Shown here: positions 25,078 to 34,088 of the stretch, one piece after another | Layout: each line of letters begins with the position of its first letter | How positions within the stretch are numbered: the stretch's first letter is position 1 | Source: Rhodobacteraceae bacterium 63075 | GTDB lineage: Bacteria > Pseudomonadota > Alphaproteobacteria > Rhodobacterales > Rhodobacteraceae | DNA length: 46,014 bases | Direction: 5' to 3' | NCBI GenBank assembly: GCA_003417655.1 | Contig: QVMW01000022.1 | Coordinates: forward strand, 1 to 46,014 | Translations under genes and position numbers: made by a program | Notes under the pieces: model-generated | Database searches by the model: none | What the model was told of the DNA's origin: nothing | The model's input: only the letters and a program-made list of their open reading frames with translations

Positions 25078-25239
25078 TTACCTTTTGGCGCGCTGATTGC
25101 GAATTGGCGTCACCATTTTTTCTACTTCTTCGTCGCTTTTGTCACGCATGGCCGGCACCAAGTTGCGGATATCCTCCAAGGTGGCATCCGGCCGCGCGAT
25201 CAGCACTCTTTCAATCAGGTTTTTCAATTGCTGTTTCAT
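25078..25239 (-). CDS. 53-residue protein downstream of groEL
   Basis: The frame runs from ATG 25237-25239 to TAA 25078-25080. It reads MKQQLKNLIERVLIARP, then DATLEDIRNLVP, MRDKSDEEVEKMV and ends NQRAKR. It is helical, charged and has no membrane segment. A weak ribosome-binding site (AGGA) is 9-10 nt upstream. It follows groEL by 69 bp on the same strand, so co-transcription is plausible. No family is recognised. Confidence 0.6.
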   Translation of the reverse strand: MKQQLKNLIERVLIARPDATLEDIRNLVPAMRDKSDEEVEKMVTPIRNQRAKR

Positions 25240-25308
25240 TGTGTCTATCCTGAGAAATAACGGATTTGAAAGGTCGATGAGGCAGGCGGGGCAAACCCGC
25301 CCGACAGA

Positions 25309-26916
25309 TCAGGCGATTTCCACCTTCTCATCATCCGACACGGCATCGGCGATAGCGACCTGCGCCGTGATCATTGCTCCGGCCACCGAACACGCATTCT
25401 CGAATGCGACCCGGACAACCTTCACAGGATCAATGATGCCACGTTCCACGAGATCGCCGTAGTCATTATTTGCCGCGTCGAAGCCGAACGTGTCGGTCTC
25501 GGCGTCCTGTATCTTGCCGATCACAAAGGTTCCGTCGAACCCGGCATTGTCCGCAATCCTGATCAGTGGTGCGTTCAACGCCCGCCGTACAAGGGAAATC
25601 CCGGCATTTTCATCTGCATTATCGCCGCTGAGATCCTGCAGGATCCGCCCCGCGCGGATCAGCGCGACACCACCTCCCGTGGTGACACCCTCCTCAACAG
25701 CGGCCCGTGTCGCGTTCAGGGCGTCTTCAACCCGATCCTTGCGCTCCCGCACCTCGGTTTCCGACATCCCACCGACATGAATTATTGCGACGCCACCGGC
25801 CAGCTTTGCCAGCCGTTCGCGCAACAGCTCTGTTTCACGATCCGAGGAGGCCGTCTCCAACTCACCGCGCAGCTGTGCGACACGCACCGCAATCGAGTCT
25901 GGCTCACCCGAGCCGCCAATCAGGGTGGTTGCGTCGCGCGTGATCTTGACCTGCCTCACATTGCCCAGCATCTCGAGATTAGCTGCCTTCACCGTCATGC
26001 CAAGGTCGCGGCTGACAACCTGGCCGCCAGTGACGGTTGCAATGTCCTCGAGCAGGGCCTTGCGATGATCTCCAAAGCCCGGAGCCTTGACGGCCGCCAC
26101 CTTCAAACCGGCGCGCAGCTTGTTAACAACCAGTGCGGACAGGGCCTCGCCCTCTACATCCTCGGCGATAATCAGCAATGGCTGACCGGATTGGGTCACG
26201 GCTTCCAGGATCGGCAAGAGAGGCTGAAGCGAGGAGAGTTTTCCATCGTGGAGAAGGATCAGGGCATTCTCGAAGGAAACCGTGGATGTTTCATAATCTG
26301 TAATAAAATGGGGGCTCAGATATCCACCCGCGAACTGCATGCCCTCGACGATCTCAATCTCTGTCCCAAGACCAGGATTGTCACCGACCGTGATGACGCC
26401 ATCGGGCCCGACATGGTCCATTGCCTCGGCGATTTGCGTCCCGATGTCGGCCTCTCCATTGGCAGAAATGGTTCCGACCTTTGCAATATCGCTTTGACCA
26501 TCTACCGGTTGAGCCGCTGCGTGAAGCGCCGTGACCGTTGCGCTGGCGGCTCGGTCAATACCTCGTTTCACGTCCATGGGGTTTGCACCGCCTGCCACCA
26601 GTTTTAAGCCTTCATGCAACATGGCTTGGGCGAGAACGGTCGCGGTGCTGGTGCCATCACCGACCTCGCTGTTGGTGCGGCTGGCCACTTCCTTGACCAT
26701 CTGCGCGCCCATGTTCTGAAAGCGGTCCTCCAGCTCGAAGCTGCGCGCGACCGTGTCGCCGTCCTTGGTGATGTGAGGTGAGGCCGTACCATTCTCGAGG
26801 ACGACGTTTCGTCCTCTGGGTCCGAGTGTGACGCCCACTGCGCGGGCCAGTATGTCGACACCGGTCAGCATGCGATTGCGCGCCTCGATGTCGAATGAAA
26901 ATTCCTTCGCTGTCAT
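25309..26916 (-). CDS. groEL: divergent GroEL chaperonin (60 kDa), no adjacent GroES
   Basis: The protein has 535 residues. ATP-binding and hinge motifs are present: [14 protein letters not shown] (28-41), [30 protein letters not shown] with the catalytic Asp (D87), [18 protein letters not shown], and [16 protein letters not shown]. It differs from housekeeping GroEL in the S of GDGTST, a shortened tail ending KVEIA with no GGM repeats, and many apical substitutions. No groES gene flanks it and no CIRCE element is seen upstream. It may form its own rings, mix with host GroEL, or use host GroES. It is probably an accessory, stress-related copy. Confidence 0.9.
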   Translation of the reverse strand: MTAKEFSFDIEARNRMLTGVDILARAVGVTLGPRGRNVVLENGTASPHITKDGDTVARSFELEDRFQNMGAQMVKEVASRTNSEVGDGTSTATVLAQAMLHEGLKLVAGGANPMDVKRGIDRAASATVTALHAAAQPVDGQSDIAKVGTISANGEADIGTQIAEAMDHVGPDGVITVGDNPGLGTEIEIVEGMQFAGGYLSPHFITDYETSTVSFENALILLHDGKLSSLQPLLPILEAVTQSGQPLLIIAEDVEGEALSALVVNKLRAGLKVAAVKAPGFGDHRKALLEDIATVTGGQVVSRDLGMTVKAANLEMLGNVRQVKITRDATTLIGGSGEPDSIAVRVAQLRGELETASSDRETELLRERLAKLAGGVAIIHVGGMSETEVRERKDRVEDALNATRAAVEEGVTTGGGVALIRAGRILQDLSGDNADENAGISLVRRALNAPLIRIADNAGFDGTFVIGKIQDAETDTFGFDAANNDYGDLVERGIIDPVKVVRVAFENACSVAGAMITAQVAIADAVSDDEKVEIA

Positions 26917-27416
26917 GCCGAGTTCCTTTCCGTGTTGCGGATAGGCGGCAAGCAGAACCTGGTCGTGCTAATGTTCGGGTCTTCAACCCCTCCAGTGTCG
27001 ACTTGCAGCAATGAGCAGGGTCGGAGGGCCATTGTGGTAGCAACTTGAACGTTGCGACGCGCCGGCACCAGCCTGCTCGTTCACACGTCTCCCAAGGGAG
27101 ACGCCGGCCGAGATTTAAGCGGCATTCCAGGTAACGTCAACCTGACTGCTCGACTGGGACCAAGTGGGTTTGAATTCGCGCGACCTTGGCAAGCTACTTT
27201 AAACACTCATCAGATCATCTGTGCTCAAGACAGGTGGGCACGGTTCTGCCGAATGGTTGCGGGGCATGACAGGCACCGCGATTGTTTCAAAGATCGACAG
27301 GGCTTGTTTTTCCCGTCCGATGATGCTCGCTCGCAGGTCAATGGGTTTGGCATGGCGCAGGTCCGCCAAGTGAAGGCCCCAAACAAAAAGAAAACGACAG
27401 CAGTCAGGAAATCCAT
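26917..27416. other. 500-bp region between groEL and the M23 gene
   Basis: It must hold the divergent promoters. A single TTAGCACGA on the minus strand at about 26965-26975 resembles half of a CIRCE element, but the second half is absent. A frame of 80 codons on the minus strand (27199-27441, GTG start, containing HLADLRHAKPIDLRASIIG) has plausible codon usage but overlaps the M23 start. I do not count it as a confident gene. Confidence 0.35.
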
Positions 27417-28718
27417 ATGAGATTAAGATATTGGACCGCACTGGCTTCTATTGTGTGTGTCGGAGCGATCCTGACAGTTCGTGAGGTGCGGCAACAGCAA
27501 ATTCTCGTAGGTCCTATCGGCGCTCCGTCAGCTGGATTGCAAGATCTTGACACGTCAGTCGAAACAGATGCCAAGGAACAGGCGCTGTCGCAGGACGTAT
27601 CCCTCGGAGAGGGGGCTCGGGGCCTGCGACCTTTGGACGAAGAACATGTCACATGGTCCCACGTCGTAAGCTCCGGGGAAAGCCTTGACGTCCTCCTTGC
27701 CAAGGCGGGCCTCGATACCGCCACCCGTGCTGTCGTGTCTGATGCGATCGGGTCCGAATTCGATCTCGGAAAACTGAAGCCGGGCCATCGGCTTGACCTC
27801 GAACTCCAACAAGATGGATTGCCGCTCCTGGCAACGCTGGAAATTGACAACGGGGTCAATATTCAGGCGGTTTTTGGAGAAGCGCCGTCCGTCAGTGTGC
27901 TGCCGCCTGAACTCGAGACCATGCGTCAAGCTGCCGAAACAGAGATCAAAAGTTCCATATATGCGGCCTTGGACAAGGCTAATATTCCGACCAGGTTCGC
28001 CACCGATCTGGAGCTGGTTTTCGCCGGTACGCTGGATTTGCAGCGCGAACTCGTCGGGGGCGAGCATCTGCGCGTGGTCTGGCGCGAAAACCGTTTGGAT
28101 GATCGCGTCATAGGTGAGCCCATGATCGACTTCGTCGAACTCGATTTGGGCGAAGAGAAATATGAGGTCGTTTGGCCAGACGACGCGTCCAGACAGACCC
28201 ATGTTTTCAAGGATGGCGGCCCTCTACTCTCCTTCGTTCAACCAATCGAAGGCGCACGACTCAGCTCGGCGTTTGGATTGCGCCAGCATCCGGTCCACGG
28301 AAATGTGCGGATGCATTAGGGCGTGGATTTTGCCGCTGAGGAAGGCGCCACGGTCCATGCGACACAGTCTGGCCGCATTTCGTTCATCGGACGTCGAAGC
28401 GGCTATGGGCTGATGATCGAGATCGAGCACGCTCAAGGCATTCAGACCGTCTACGCGCATTTGAGCGCGGTGAACAAAACGCTGGAAGTTGACCAACGGA
28501 TCCCTGCCGGTCATGAAATTGGTCATGTCGGATCGACTGGCACATCCACCGGACCGCATCTTCACTATGAAGTCGTTATCGAAGGTCTTCCGGTACCGCC
28601 GCTCACTGATACGCGCCTATCTCGGAGCGGTGATGGGACACAGAGACAGATGGATGTGTCTGTCATGATCGAAGCAGCACGTGATCAGTTAGCAGGTCTT
28701 CTAGCGGCCAACGGTTAG
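27417..28718 (+). pseudogene. M23 (LytM/MepM-type) peptidoglycan peptidase interrupted by an in-frame amber codon
   Basis: Both halves are in the same frame. The N-terminus is a membrane or signal anchor (YWTALASIVCVGAILTVRE). A LysM/OapA-like part follows (SHVVSSGESLDVLLAKAGL; LKPGHRLDLEL), then a second domain and the start of the M23 domain (PIEGARLSSAFGLRQHPVHG, VRMH). TAG at 28317-28319 replaces the residue after the zinc-ligand His in the H-x-G-x-D motif; the frame then continues GVDFAAEEGATVHA..., with YAHLS and GPHLHYEV. Relatives have Lys here (AAG to TAG is one change). The product would lose nearly all of the catalytic domain. Confidence 0.8.
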
Positions 28719-28738
28719 CGACTTGCATTCGATGATTT

Positions 28739-28990
28739 GAAGCGGCCAGCCTTTACGTGGCGCAGACCATCGGCAGCCCCGCCATGAAACTGTTCAACGG
28801 CCGCGCCAGCGCGTCGGGCGGTTTGCTGGCGCTGTCCGGCACAGGCTGGACCATTGCAGCAAACGGCACCGGTGCTGTGGCGTTGGTCGCACGGTTGACC
28901 AGCGCCGATGATGCTGTGACCGTCAGCATCCGACCCGAAGATCTGGACCTGACATGTCCCGGCCAATGTTGGGGACCGGTCCTTGCATGA
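28739..28990 (+). pseudogene. C-terminal remnant of a UgpC/MalK-type ABC transporter ATPase
   Basis: The fragment reads SLYVAQTIGSPAMKLFNGRA and later VTVSIRPEDLDLT, which is the junction and TOBE domain of sugar or glycerol-phosphate ABC ATPases (usual pattern P-x2-YVA-x-FIGSPAMN, VGIRPEDL). No ATPase domain precedes it. It sits between the broken M23 gene and the transposon-truncated ABC-F remnant. Confidence 0.6.
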
Positions 28991-29042
28991 GAGCCGAACC
29001 GCTGGGGTCTTCCTCGAAAGCCTGCCAAAAGGATACATGTGG

Positions 29043-29438
29043 CTATTGCGTCTGCGCTAATGCCTGTTCCAGTTCTTCCACCGCGTCGGTCCAAAGGTCT
29101 TCAGCCCGTGCGATACCGTCCATAACCTCGGCATATTTCTTTTGCCAGGTTTCGGCTTGTGTCCCCATTTCAGCATCATAAAGTGCAGGGTCCGACAATT
29201 TCACCGCCAGTTGATCGCGCATCTCGTTCAGCTTGGAGAGGCGACTTTCGCATTTGCGAACCTCGACACGCAGCGCCGTGATCTCGCCCCGTGAAAGGCG
29301 CGTGGGTGCTGCGGCTTTGGGTCTTCCGATTGGCGCGTTGGGGGCGTGCAGCATCTGATCGCGGTAGGCGTCCAGATCATCCTCGTATGGCGTCACCGAG
29401 CCGCCTTGCACAAGCCAGAGCCGGTCCGCGACCAGACC
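29043..29438 (-). pseudogene. C-terminal remnant of an ABC-F ATPase, cut off by the transposon
   Basis: From the transposon end inward it reads GLVADRLWLVQGGSVTPYEDDLDAYRD, the end of the second ATPase domain of ABC-F proteins. A linker with GRPKAAAP and the C-terminal coiled coil follow (LRVEVRKCESRLSKLNEMRDQL...WQKKYAEVMDGIARAEDLWTDAVEELEQ). At least 450 residues are missing. ABC-F proteins act on ribosomes. An open frame continues into the transposon to 29564 but that part is transposon end sequence. Confidence 0.75.
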
Positions 29439-29476
29439 GGGGTAGATTCCGGTAGGGGGCAGGATCGTATCATAAG
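29439..29476 (+). repeat. Tn3-family left terminal inverted repeat
   Basis: It is a 38-bp terminal repeat starting GGGGTAGATTCCGG. Its inner end contains the tnpR stop codon (29470-29472). Confidence 0.9.
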
Positions 29477-30078
29477 GCTTTCTGTCGGTGACGTTTGACG
29501 ATCTCCGTGACTGTGTTTTTTGAGATCCCGAGATCTCGGGCGATCCAGCGGTAAGATCGACCATCTTCCACGGCCTGAAGCACCTTTGGCGCGAGCTTGT
29601 CGGATTTCGGACGTTGGCCGGGCTGGCGGCCGAGCTTTTTGCCCCTTGCCCGTGCGGCGGCGAGGCCGGATTTCACACGCTCGCTGAGGAGATCACGCTC
29701 AAACTGGGCAATGCCTGCCAACATGGTGGCCATCATCCGTCCGTGGGGTGTGTTGAGTTCAAAGGTCATGCCGTTCATGGCAACAACCGAGACTTTCCAG
29801 CCTGCAAGCCTGTTCAGGGTATCGAGCAGATCCTGGATGGAACGCCCCCAACGCGAGAGCTCGCTGACCAGGATCGCATCGATCTGCCGGGTCTGCGCGA
29901 GATCAAGCACCCGACTGCGGGCGGCTCGATTTGCCGATGCCCCGGAAGCCGTTTCCTTGAACACGCCGATTACATCGTAGCCGCCACGTTCCGCGAAGGT
30001 GGTCAGTTCGGCCACCTGCCGCTCGCAGGACTGGTCGGATGTGGAGACCCTGGCGTAAATGGCCGCGCGCTGTCCCAT
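29470..30078 (-). CDS. tnpR: Tn3-type serine resolvase/invertase TnpR
   Basis: The protein has 202 residues. AAIYARVSTSDQ carries the catalytic Ser, followed by VSELSRWGRSIQDLLDTLNRL, NTPHGRMMATMLAGIAQFERDLLSERVKSGLAAARARGKKLGR and a C-terminal HTH (SYRWIARDLGISKNTVTEIVKRH). It resolves cointegrates at the adjacent res site. It is transcribed divergently from tnpA and ends inside the left terminal repeat. Confidence 0.92.
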   Translation of the reverse strand: MGQRAAIYARVSTSDQSCERQVAELTTFAERGGYDVIGVFKETASGASANRAARSRVLDLAQTRQIDAILVSELSRWGRSIQDLLDTLNRLAGWKVSVVAMNGMTFELNTPHGRMMATMLAGIAQFERDLLSERVKSGLAAARARGKKLGRQPGQRPKSDKLAPKVLQAVEDGRSYRWIARDLGISKNTVTEIVKRHRQKAL

Positions 30079-30172
30079 TTGAACCCCCTTGGATTTTGGC
30101 CTTGCAAGCCATTGATTTTGCTGGTGCAGATTTTGTCCCGAACAGACTTATGACTAACAAGGACAATCCAGC
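30079..30172. promoter_or_regulatory. res site and divergent promoters of the transposon
   Basis: A 94-bp interval between divergent tnpR and tnpA, AT-rich (GATTTTGGCC, TTGATTTTGC, CAGATTTTGTCC). In this family such an interval holds resolvase subsites and both promoters. Subsites were not resolved by eye. Confidence 0.55.
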
Positions 30173-33058
30173 ATGCCAAGACGGTCCATTCTGACCGAAC
30201 GACAGCGCTCTACGCTGTTTGATTTGCCCACTGATGAAGCCACCCTCCTGCACCACTACACCCTGGCCGATGATGATATCGAACACATCCGCACCAGGCG
30301 GCAGGCGCGTAATCGGCTTGGCTTCGCACTGCAGTTGTGCGCGTTCCGGTATCCCGGTCGTCTTCTGATGCCGGGGGAGATCATCCCCCTGGAAGTGAGC
30401 CGCTTCCTCGCTGCACAGCTTGGCGAACGCTCCGAAGACCTTGCCTGTTACGCCGAGACCGATGTGACACGGCGCAGGCACCTGATCGACCTTCGCCGGA
30501 TTTACGGCTTCAAGATGTTCTCGGGCCGTGGTGCGCGTGACTTGAAGGCGTGGCTTGAGCGCGAGGCCGAAACGGCCCGTTCCAACGAAGATCTGGCGCG
30601 CCGGTTTATCGAGGAATGCCGTCGGACACAGACCATCCTGCCCGGTATCTCGGTCATCGAGCGGCTGTGCGCCGACGCCCTCGTAGCGGCGGAGCGCAGA
30701 ATAGAAAGCCGGATCGCCGCCAGGGCTGATGACCAAATGAAGGAACGGCTGGACGCGATGCTGACCGAGATGGTCGATGGCAAGGTCAGCCGGTTCGTCT
30801 GGTTGCGCCAGTGCGAGGTGGGCAACAACTCGGCGGGGGCATCCCGGCTCCTGGACAGATTGGAATTCCTGCAGGCATTGGCAGTGCCGCCCGGAATCCT
30901 GGAGGATGTTCCGCCCCATCGGGTCACGCGCCTGCGCCGTCAGGGTGAGAGATACTTTGCCGACGGGCTACGCGACATCACCAGCGACCGGCGTCTGGCG
31001 ATCTTGGCAGTCTGCGCCATCGAATGGACCGCGACCATCGCTGATGCGGTGATCGAGACCCATGACCGGATTGTTGGCAAAACCTGGCGGGACGCGAAGA
31101 AACTGTGCGATGCGCGGATCGCCGATGCCAGATCTTCGCTGCAGGAGACGTTGCGCTCATTCAAAGACTTGGGCGCCGCCCTGCTGGAAGCCAAGGGAGA
31201 TGACACATCCCTCGACGCGGCCACGGAAGCGGCATGCGGTTGGACACGTCTCGAAAATATGGTGGCAACCGCTGCCGAGCTGACCGACACGATGGCCGCC
31301 GACGCTCTGGCGCATGTCGTTCACGGATATCACCGGTTCCGGCGCTATGCGCCACGCATGCTGCGTGTGCTCGATATCCGGAACGCCCCTGTGGCTGCGC
31401 CTTTGGTGAAAGCCGCCAAAATCCTCGCCGAAGATCAGACCGATGCGCCCCGCCAGTCCTCGTTCCTGCGCCGCACGTCAAAATGGCATCGCCAACTCAA
31501 TGCCCAGGAGCCCGATGACAACCGGCTTTGGGAGGTCGCCGTGCTGTTCCAGATCCGAGAAGCTTTCCGTTCCGGCGATATCTGGCTCCCGCATTCCCGG
31601 CGCTACGCTGACCTGAAACAGGCATTTGTGCCGATGGAGGCGGCGAAGGCGTCGCCGCGACTGACCATGCCCTTTGAGCCGGAGGTCTGGCTTGAAGATC
31701 GTAAAACGCGATTGGCGGAAGGCATGAATCGCTTGGCTAGAGCCGCCCGAACTGGCGCAATCCCAGGTGGATCTATTGAAAATGGCGTTCTCAAGTTGGA
31801 TCGCCTCACCGGCACCGTGCCCGGCGATGTCGACGACATGGTGCTCGATCTCTATGGCCGCCTGCCCGCAGTCCGCATCACCGATCTGCTGCAAGAAGTC
31901 GATGACGATATCGGCTGCACTGAAGCATTGACTCATCTACGCACCGGCGTTCCCTGTAGAGATCGCATTGGGCTCTTGAATGTACTGCTGGCCGAGGGGT
32001 TGAACCTTGGGCTCAGCAAGATGGCCGAGGCGACCAGTTCTCACGATTACTTCCAGCTTTCCCGCCTGTCGCGGTGGCATGTCGAGAGCGATGCCATCAA
32101 CCGGGCGCTTGCCATGGTGATCGAAGCTCAGACCCGTCTGCCCATGGCCCAGTTCTGGGGTGGTGGCGTCACCGCGTCCAGTGACGGGCAGTTCTTCCCT
32201 GCCGCCCGGCAGGGCGAGGCCATGAACCTCATCAACGCGAAGTATGGCTCCGAGCCCGGCCTGAAAGCCTATACCCACGTCTCCGACCAGTTCGGCCCGT
32301 TCGCCACCCAGAACATCCCGGCCACCGTCAACGAAGCACCCTACATCCTGGATGGGCTGTTGATGAACGAGGTCGGGCGCAAAATCAAAGAGCAGTACGC
32401 CGACACCGGCGGCTTCACGGATCACGTCTTCGCCGTCACGGCGTTGCTGTCCTATCACTTTATCCCGCGCATCCGTGATCTGCCATCGAAACGGCTCTAC
32501 CTCTTCGACCCTGCCGCCGCGCCGAAGGAACTGCGCGGTCTGATCGGCGGAAAGGTTCGGGCGAAATTGATCGTCGACAACTGGCCAGACATCCTGCGGG
32601 CCGTCGCCACGATGGCGGCAGGGGCCATGCCGCCCAGCCAACTTCTGCGGAAGTTCGCCTCATATCCGCGTCAGCATGAGCTTGCCCTGGCGCTTCGAGA
32701 AATCGGGCGCATCGAGCGCACCCTTTTCATCATGAACTGGTTGCTCGACGTTGACATGCAGCGCCGCGCCCAAATCGGCTTGAACAAAGGCGAGGCGCAT
32801 CACGCGTTGAAAAATGCCCTGCGCATTGGACGCCAAGGTGAAATCCGCGACCGCACCGCCGAAGGACAGCACTACCGAATGGCCGGTCTCAACCTGCTGG
32901 CTGCGATCATCATCTACTGGAACACGAAACACCTCGGCCACGCGATCAAAGCCCGAAAACGCGAAGGGCTCGACTGCTCGCCAGAGCTTCTGGCGCACAT
33001 CTCACCCCTCGGATGGGCGCATATCTTGCTCACCGGTGAATACAGGTGGAAAAGGTAG
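30173..33058 (+). CDS. tnpA: Tn3-family transposase TnpA
   Basis: The protein has 961 residues, full family length. The N-terminal DUF4158-like part is LTERQRSTLFDLP, HYTLADDDIEHI, RNRLGFALQLC. The catalytic core has GGGVTASSDGQFFP (first Asp), YTHVSDQFGPFATQNIPAT (second Asp) and NKGEAHHALKNALRIGRQGEIRD with the Glu, then LNLLAAIIIYWNT. Nothing is broken, so the element may be active. Its stop codon lies 12 bp before the right terminal repeat. Confidence 0.95.
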   Translation: MPRRSILTERQRSTLFDLPTDEATLLHHYTLADDDIEHIRTRRQARNRLGFALQLCAFRYPGRLLMPGEIIPLEVSRFLAAQLGERSEDLACYAETDVTRRRHLIDLRRIYGFKMFSGRGARDLKAWLEREAETARSNEDLARRFIEECRRTQTILPGISVIERLCADALVAAERRIESRIAARADDQMKERLDAMLTEMVDGKVSRFVWLRQCEVGNNSAGASRLLDRLEFLQALAVPPGILEDVPPHRVTRLRRQGERYFADGLRDITSDRRLAILAVCAIEWTATIADAVIETHDRIVGKTWRDAKKLCDARIADARSSLQETLRSFKDLGAALLEAKGDDTSLDAATEAACGWTRLENMVATAAELTDTMAADALAHVVHGYHRFRRYAPRMLRVLDIRNAPVAAPLVKAAKILAEDQTDAPRQSSFLRRTSKWHRQLNAQEPDDNRLWEVAVLFQIREAFRSGDIWLPHSRRYADLKQAFVPMEAAKASPRLTMPFEPEVWLEDRKTRLAEGMNRLARAARTGAIPGGSIENGVLKLDRLTGTVPGDVDDMVLDLYGRLPAVRITDLLQEVDDDIGCTEALTHLRTGVPCRDRIGLLNVLLAEGLNLGLSKMAEATSSHDYFQLSRLSRWHVESDAINRALAMVIEAQTRLPMAQFWGGGVTASSDGQFFPAARQGEAMNLINAKYGSEPGLKAYTHVSDQFGPFATQNIPATVNEAPYILDGLLMNEVGRKIKEQYADTGGFTDHVFAVTALLSYHFIPRIRDLPSKRLYLFDPAAAPKELRGLIGGKVRAKLIVDNWPDILRAVATMAAGAMPPSQLLRKFASYPRQHELALALREIGRIERTLFIMNWLLDVDMQRRAQIGLNKGEAHHALKNALRIGRQGEIRDRTAEGQHYRMAGLNLLAAIIIYWNTKHLGHAIKARKREGLDCSPELLAHISPLGWAHILLTGEYRWKR

Positions 33059-33069
33059 GTCAGGATCAG

Positions 33070-33107
33070 CTTATGATACGATCCTGCCCCCAGCCGGAAT
33101 CGACCCC
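33070..33107 (-). repeat. Tn3-family right terminal inverted repeat
   Basis: It is a 38-bp terminal repeat, GGGGTCGATTCCGG when read from outside. It differs from the left repeat at three positions. Confidence 0.9.
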
Positions 33108-34088
33108 GGCAAGCCGGCAATGTCGCCAGACCAAAAGGTGATCCCGGCCGAGGCGTATGGGGTGAAGGTCATGTCCATGGCCATGTTGTCCGATGATGAC
33201 AGCCCGGCGATCCTGCGCGGGCCGATGGTGACGAAATACCTGCAGATGTTCGTGCGACAGGTGGAGTGGGGCGCGCTGGATGTCTTGCTGCTGGACCTCC
33301 CGCCCGGCACGGGCGACATCCAGCTGACCTTGGCGCAGGCCTTTCCCCTAACGGGTGCGGTGGTCGTCAGCACGCCGCAGGATGTCAGCCTCAAGATCGC
33401 GCGGCGGGGCCTGCGCATGATGGAGCAAGTCAATGTCCCGATCATTGGCGTGATCGAGAATATGAGTGGCTTCACCTGCCCGGACTGCGGAACGGTGACG
33501 CATATTTTCCACCAGGGAGGAGGAGAGGCGATCGCGCAAGAACTGGGCATTGAATTCCTTGGCAAGGTGCCGCTCGACCCGATGGTGGTCGATTGTGGCG
33601 ACGAGGGGCGGCCCTTGGTCAGGCACGCGCCTGATAGCTCGGCGGCACAAGCATACAGGACCATCGTGTCCACACTGGCGGGGACCGGCGGTGACGTCGC
33701 GGGAATCGCAACGCCCTTTGCCTGGACGGTTGCCGATGGCGTGGGAAAACCGTCCCCTGCGCCTATCGCCGAGGGTGGACCGCCCGACCGGCTTGCGGCG
33801 CTCGACCACGCCGATGGCGCGCTGCTCTTGCGGTGGGCCGACGGCACGGATCAAAGGTTGAGCGAGCGCGACCTGCGGCTGGACTGCCAATGCGCGCAAT
33901 GCCGCGACGAGATGAGCGGCAAACGGCTGCTGAACCCGGACACCGTGCCGCTGGATATCCGCCTCACCCGTGTCTGGAGCGTCGGCAACTACGCGCTCGG
34001 CATGGCTTTCAGCGACGGCCATGACACCGGCATTTACACGTTCAAGGCGCTTCATGCCTTGGCCGGGACGGAGCTTGAGGATGTCTGA
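33108..34088 (+). pseudogene. mrp: 5'-truncated Mrp/ApbC/NBP35 P-loop protein fused to a C-terminal DUF971 domain
   Basis: The remnant starts at the transposon end and can begin at ATG 33120. It reads VIPAEAYGVKVMSMAML, then VLLLDLPPGTGDIQLTLAQ, VVVSTPQDVSLKIARRGLRMM and ENMSGFTCPDCG with the iron-sulfur CxxC. The N-terminal domain and the P-loop (KGGVGKST) that would precede these are gone, so ATP binding is lost. After a linker, residues about 235-320 are DUF971 (LLLRWADGTDQRLSERDLRLDCQCAQC, DIRLTRVWSVGNYALGMAFSDGHDTGIYTFKAL). It overlaps the Nfu gene start by 8 bp. Confidence 0.8.

Larger units (their letters stand above)
29439..33107. mobile_element. Tn3-family transposon (tnpR-tnpA, 3669 bp)
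   Basis: It is bounded by 38-bp inverted repeats at 29439-29476 and 33070-33107, both beginning GGGGT from the outside and ending with CGTATCATAAG. Thirty-five of 38 positions agree. Inside are divergent tnpR and tnpA genes with a short res interval and no passenger gene. The 5 bp outside the left end (AGACC) and the right end (GGCAA) differ, so there is no target-site duplication. The flanking genes are different truncated genes, so the element marks a recombination or deletion junction. Confidence 0.92.

Noticed and set aside
24216..25253. 345-codon plus-strand frame
   Set aside because: It is opposite the spermidine synthase-like gene and the 53-residue gene; no domain and no start signal.
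25777..26607. 276-codon plus-strand frame
   Set aside because: It is opposite groEL.
26955..26980. CIRCE element upstream of groEL
   Set aside because: Only one half resembling TTAGCACTC is present; the matching GAGTGCTAA at the right spacing is missing.
27052..27420. 122-codon plus-strand frame before the M23 gene
   Set aside because: Its composition is irregular and its start lacks a ribosome-binding site; it is probably a chance frame.
29439..29564. Reading the ABC-F remnant as a 173-residue gene
   Set aside because: The first 42 residues are encoded by transposon sequence; only 29043-29438 belongs to ABC-F.
32814..33107. Reading the mrp frame as starting inside the transposase gene
   Set aside because: This part is the other frame of tnpA and the terminal repeat; it is not a genuine N-terminus of Mrp.
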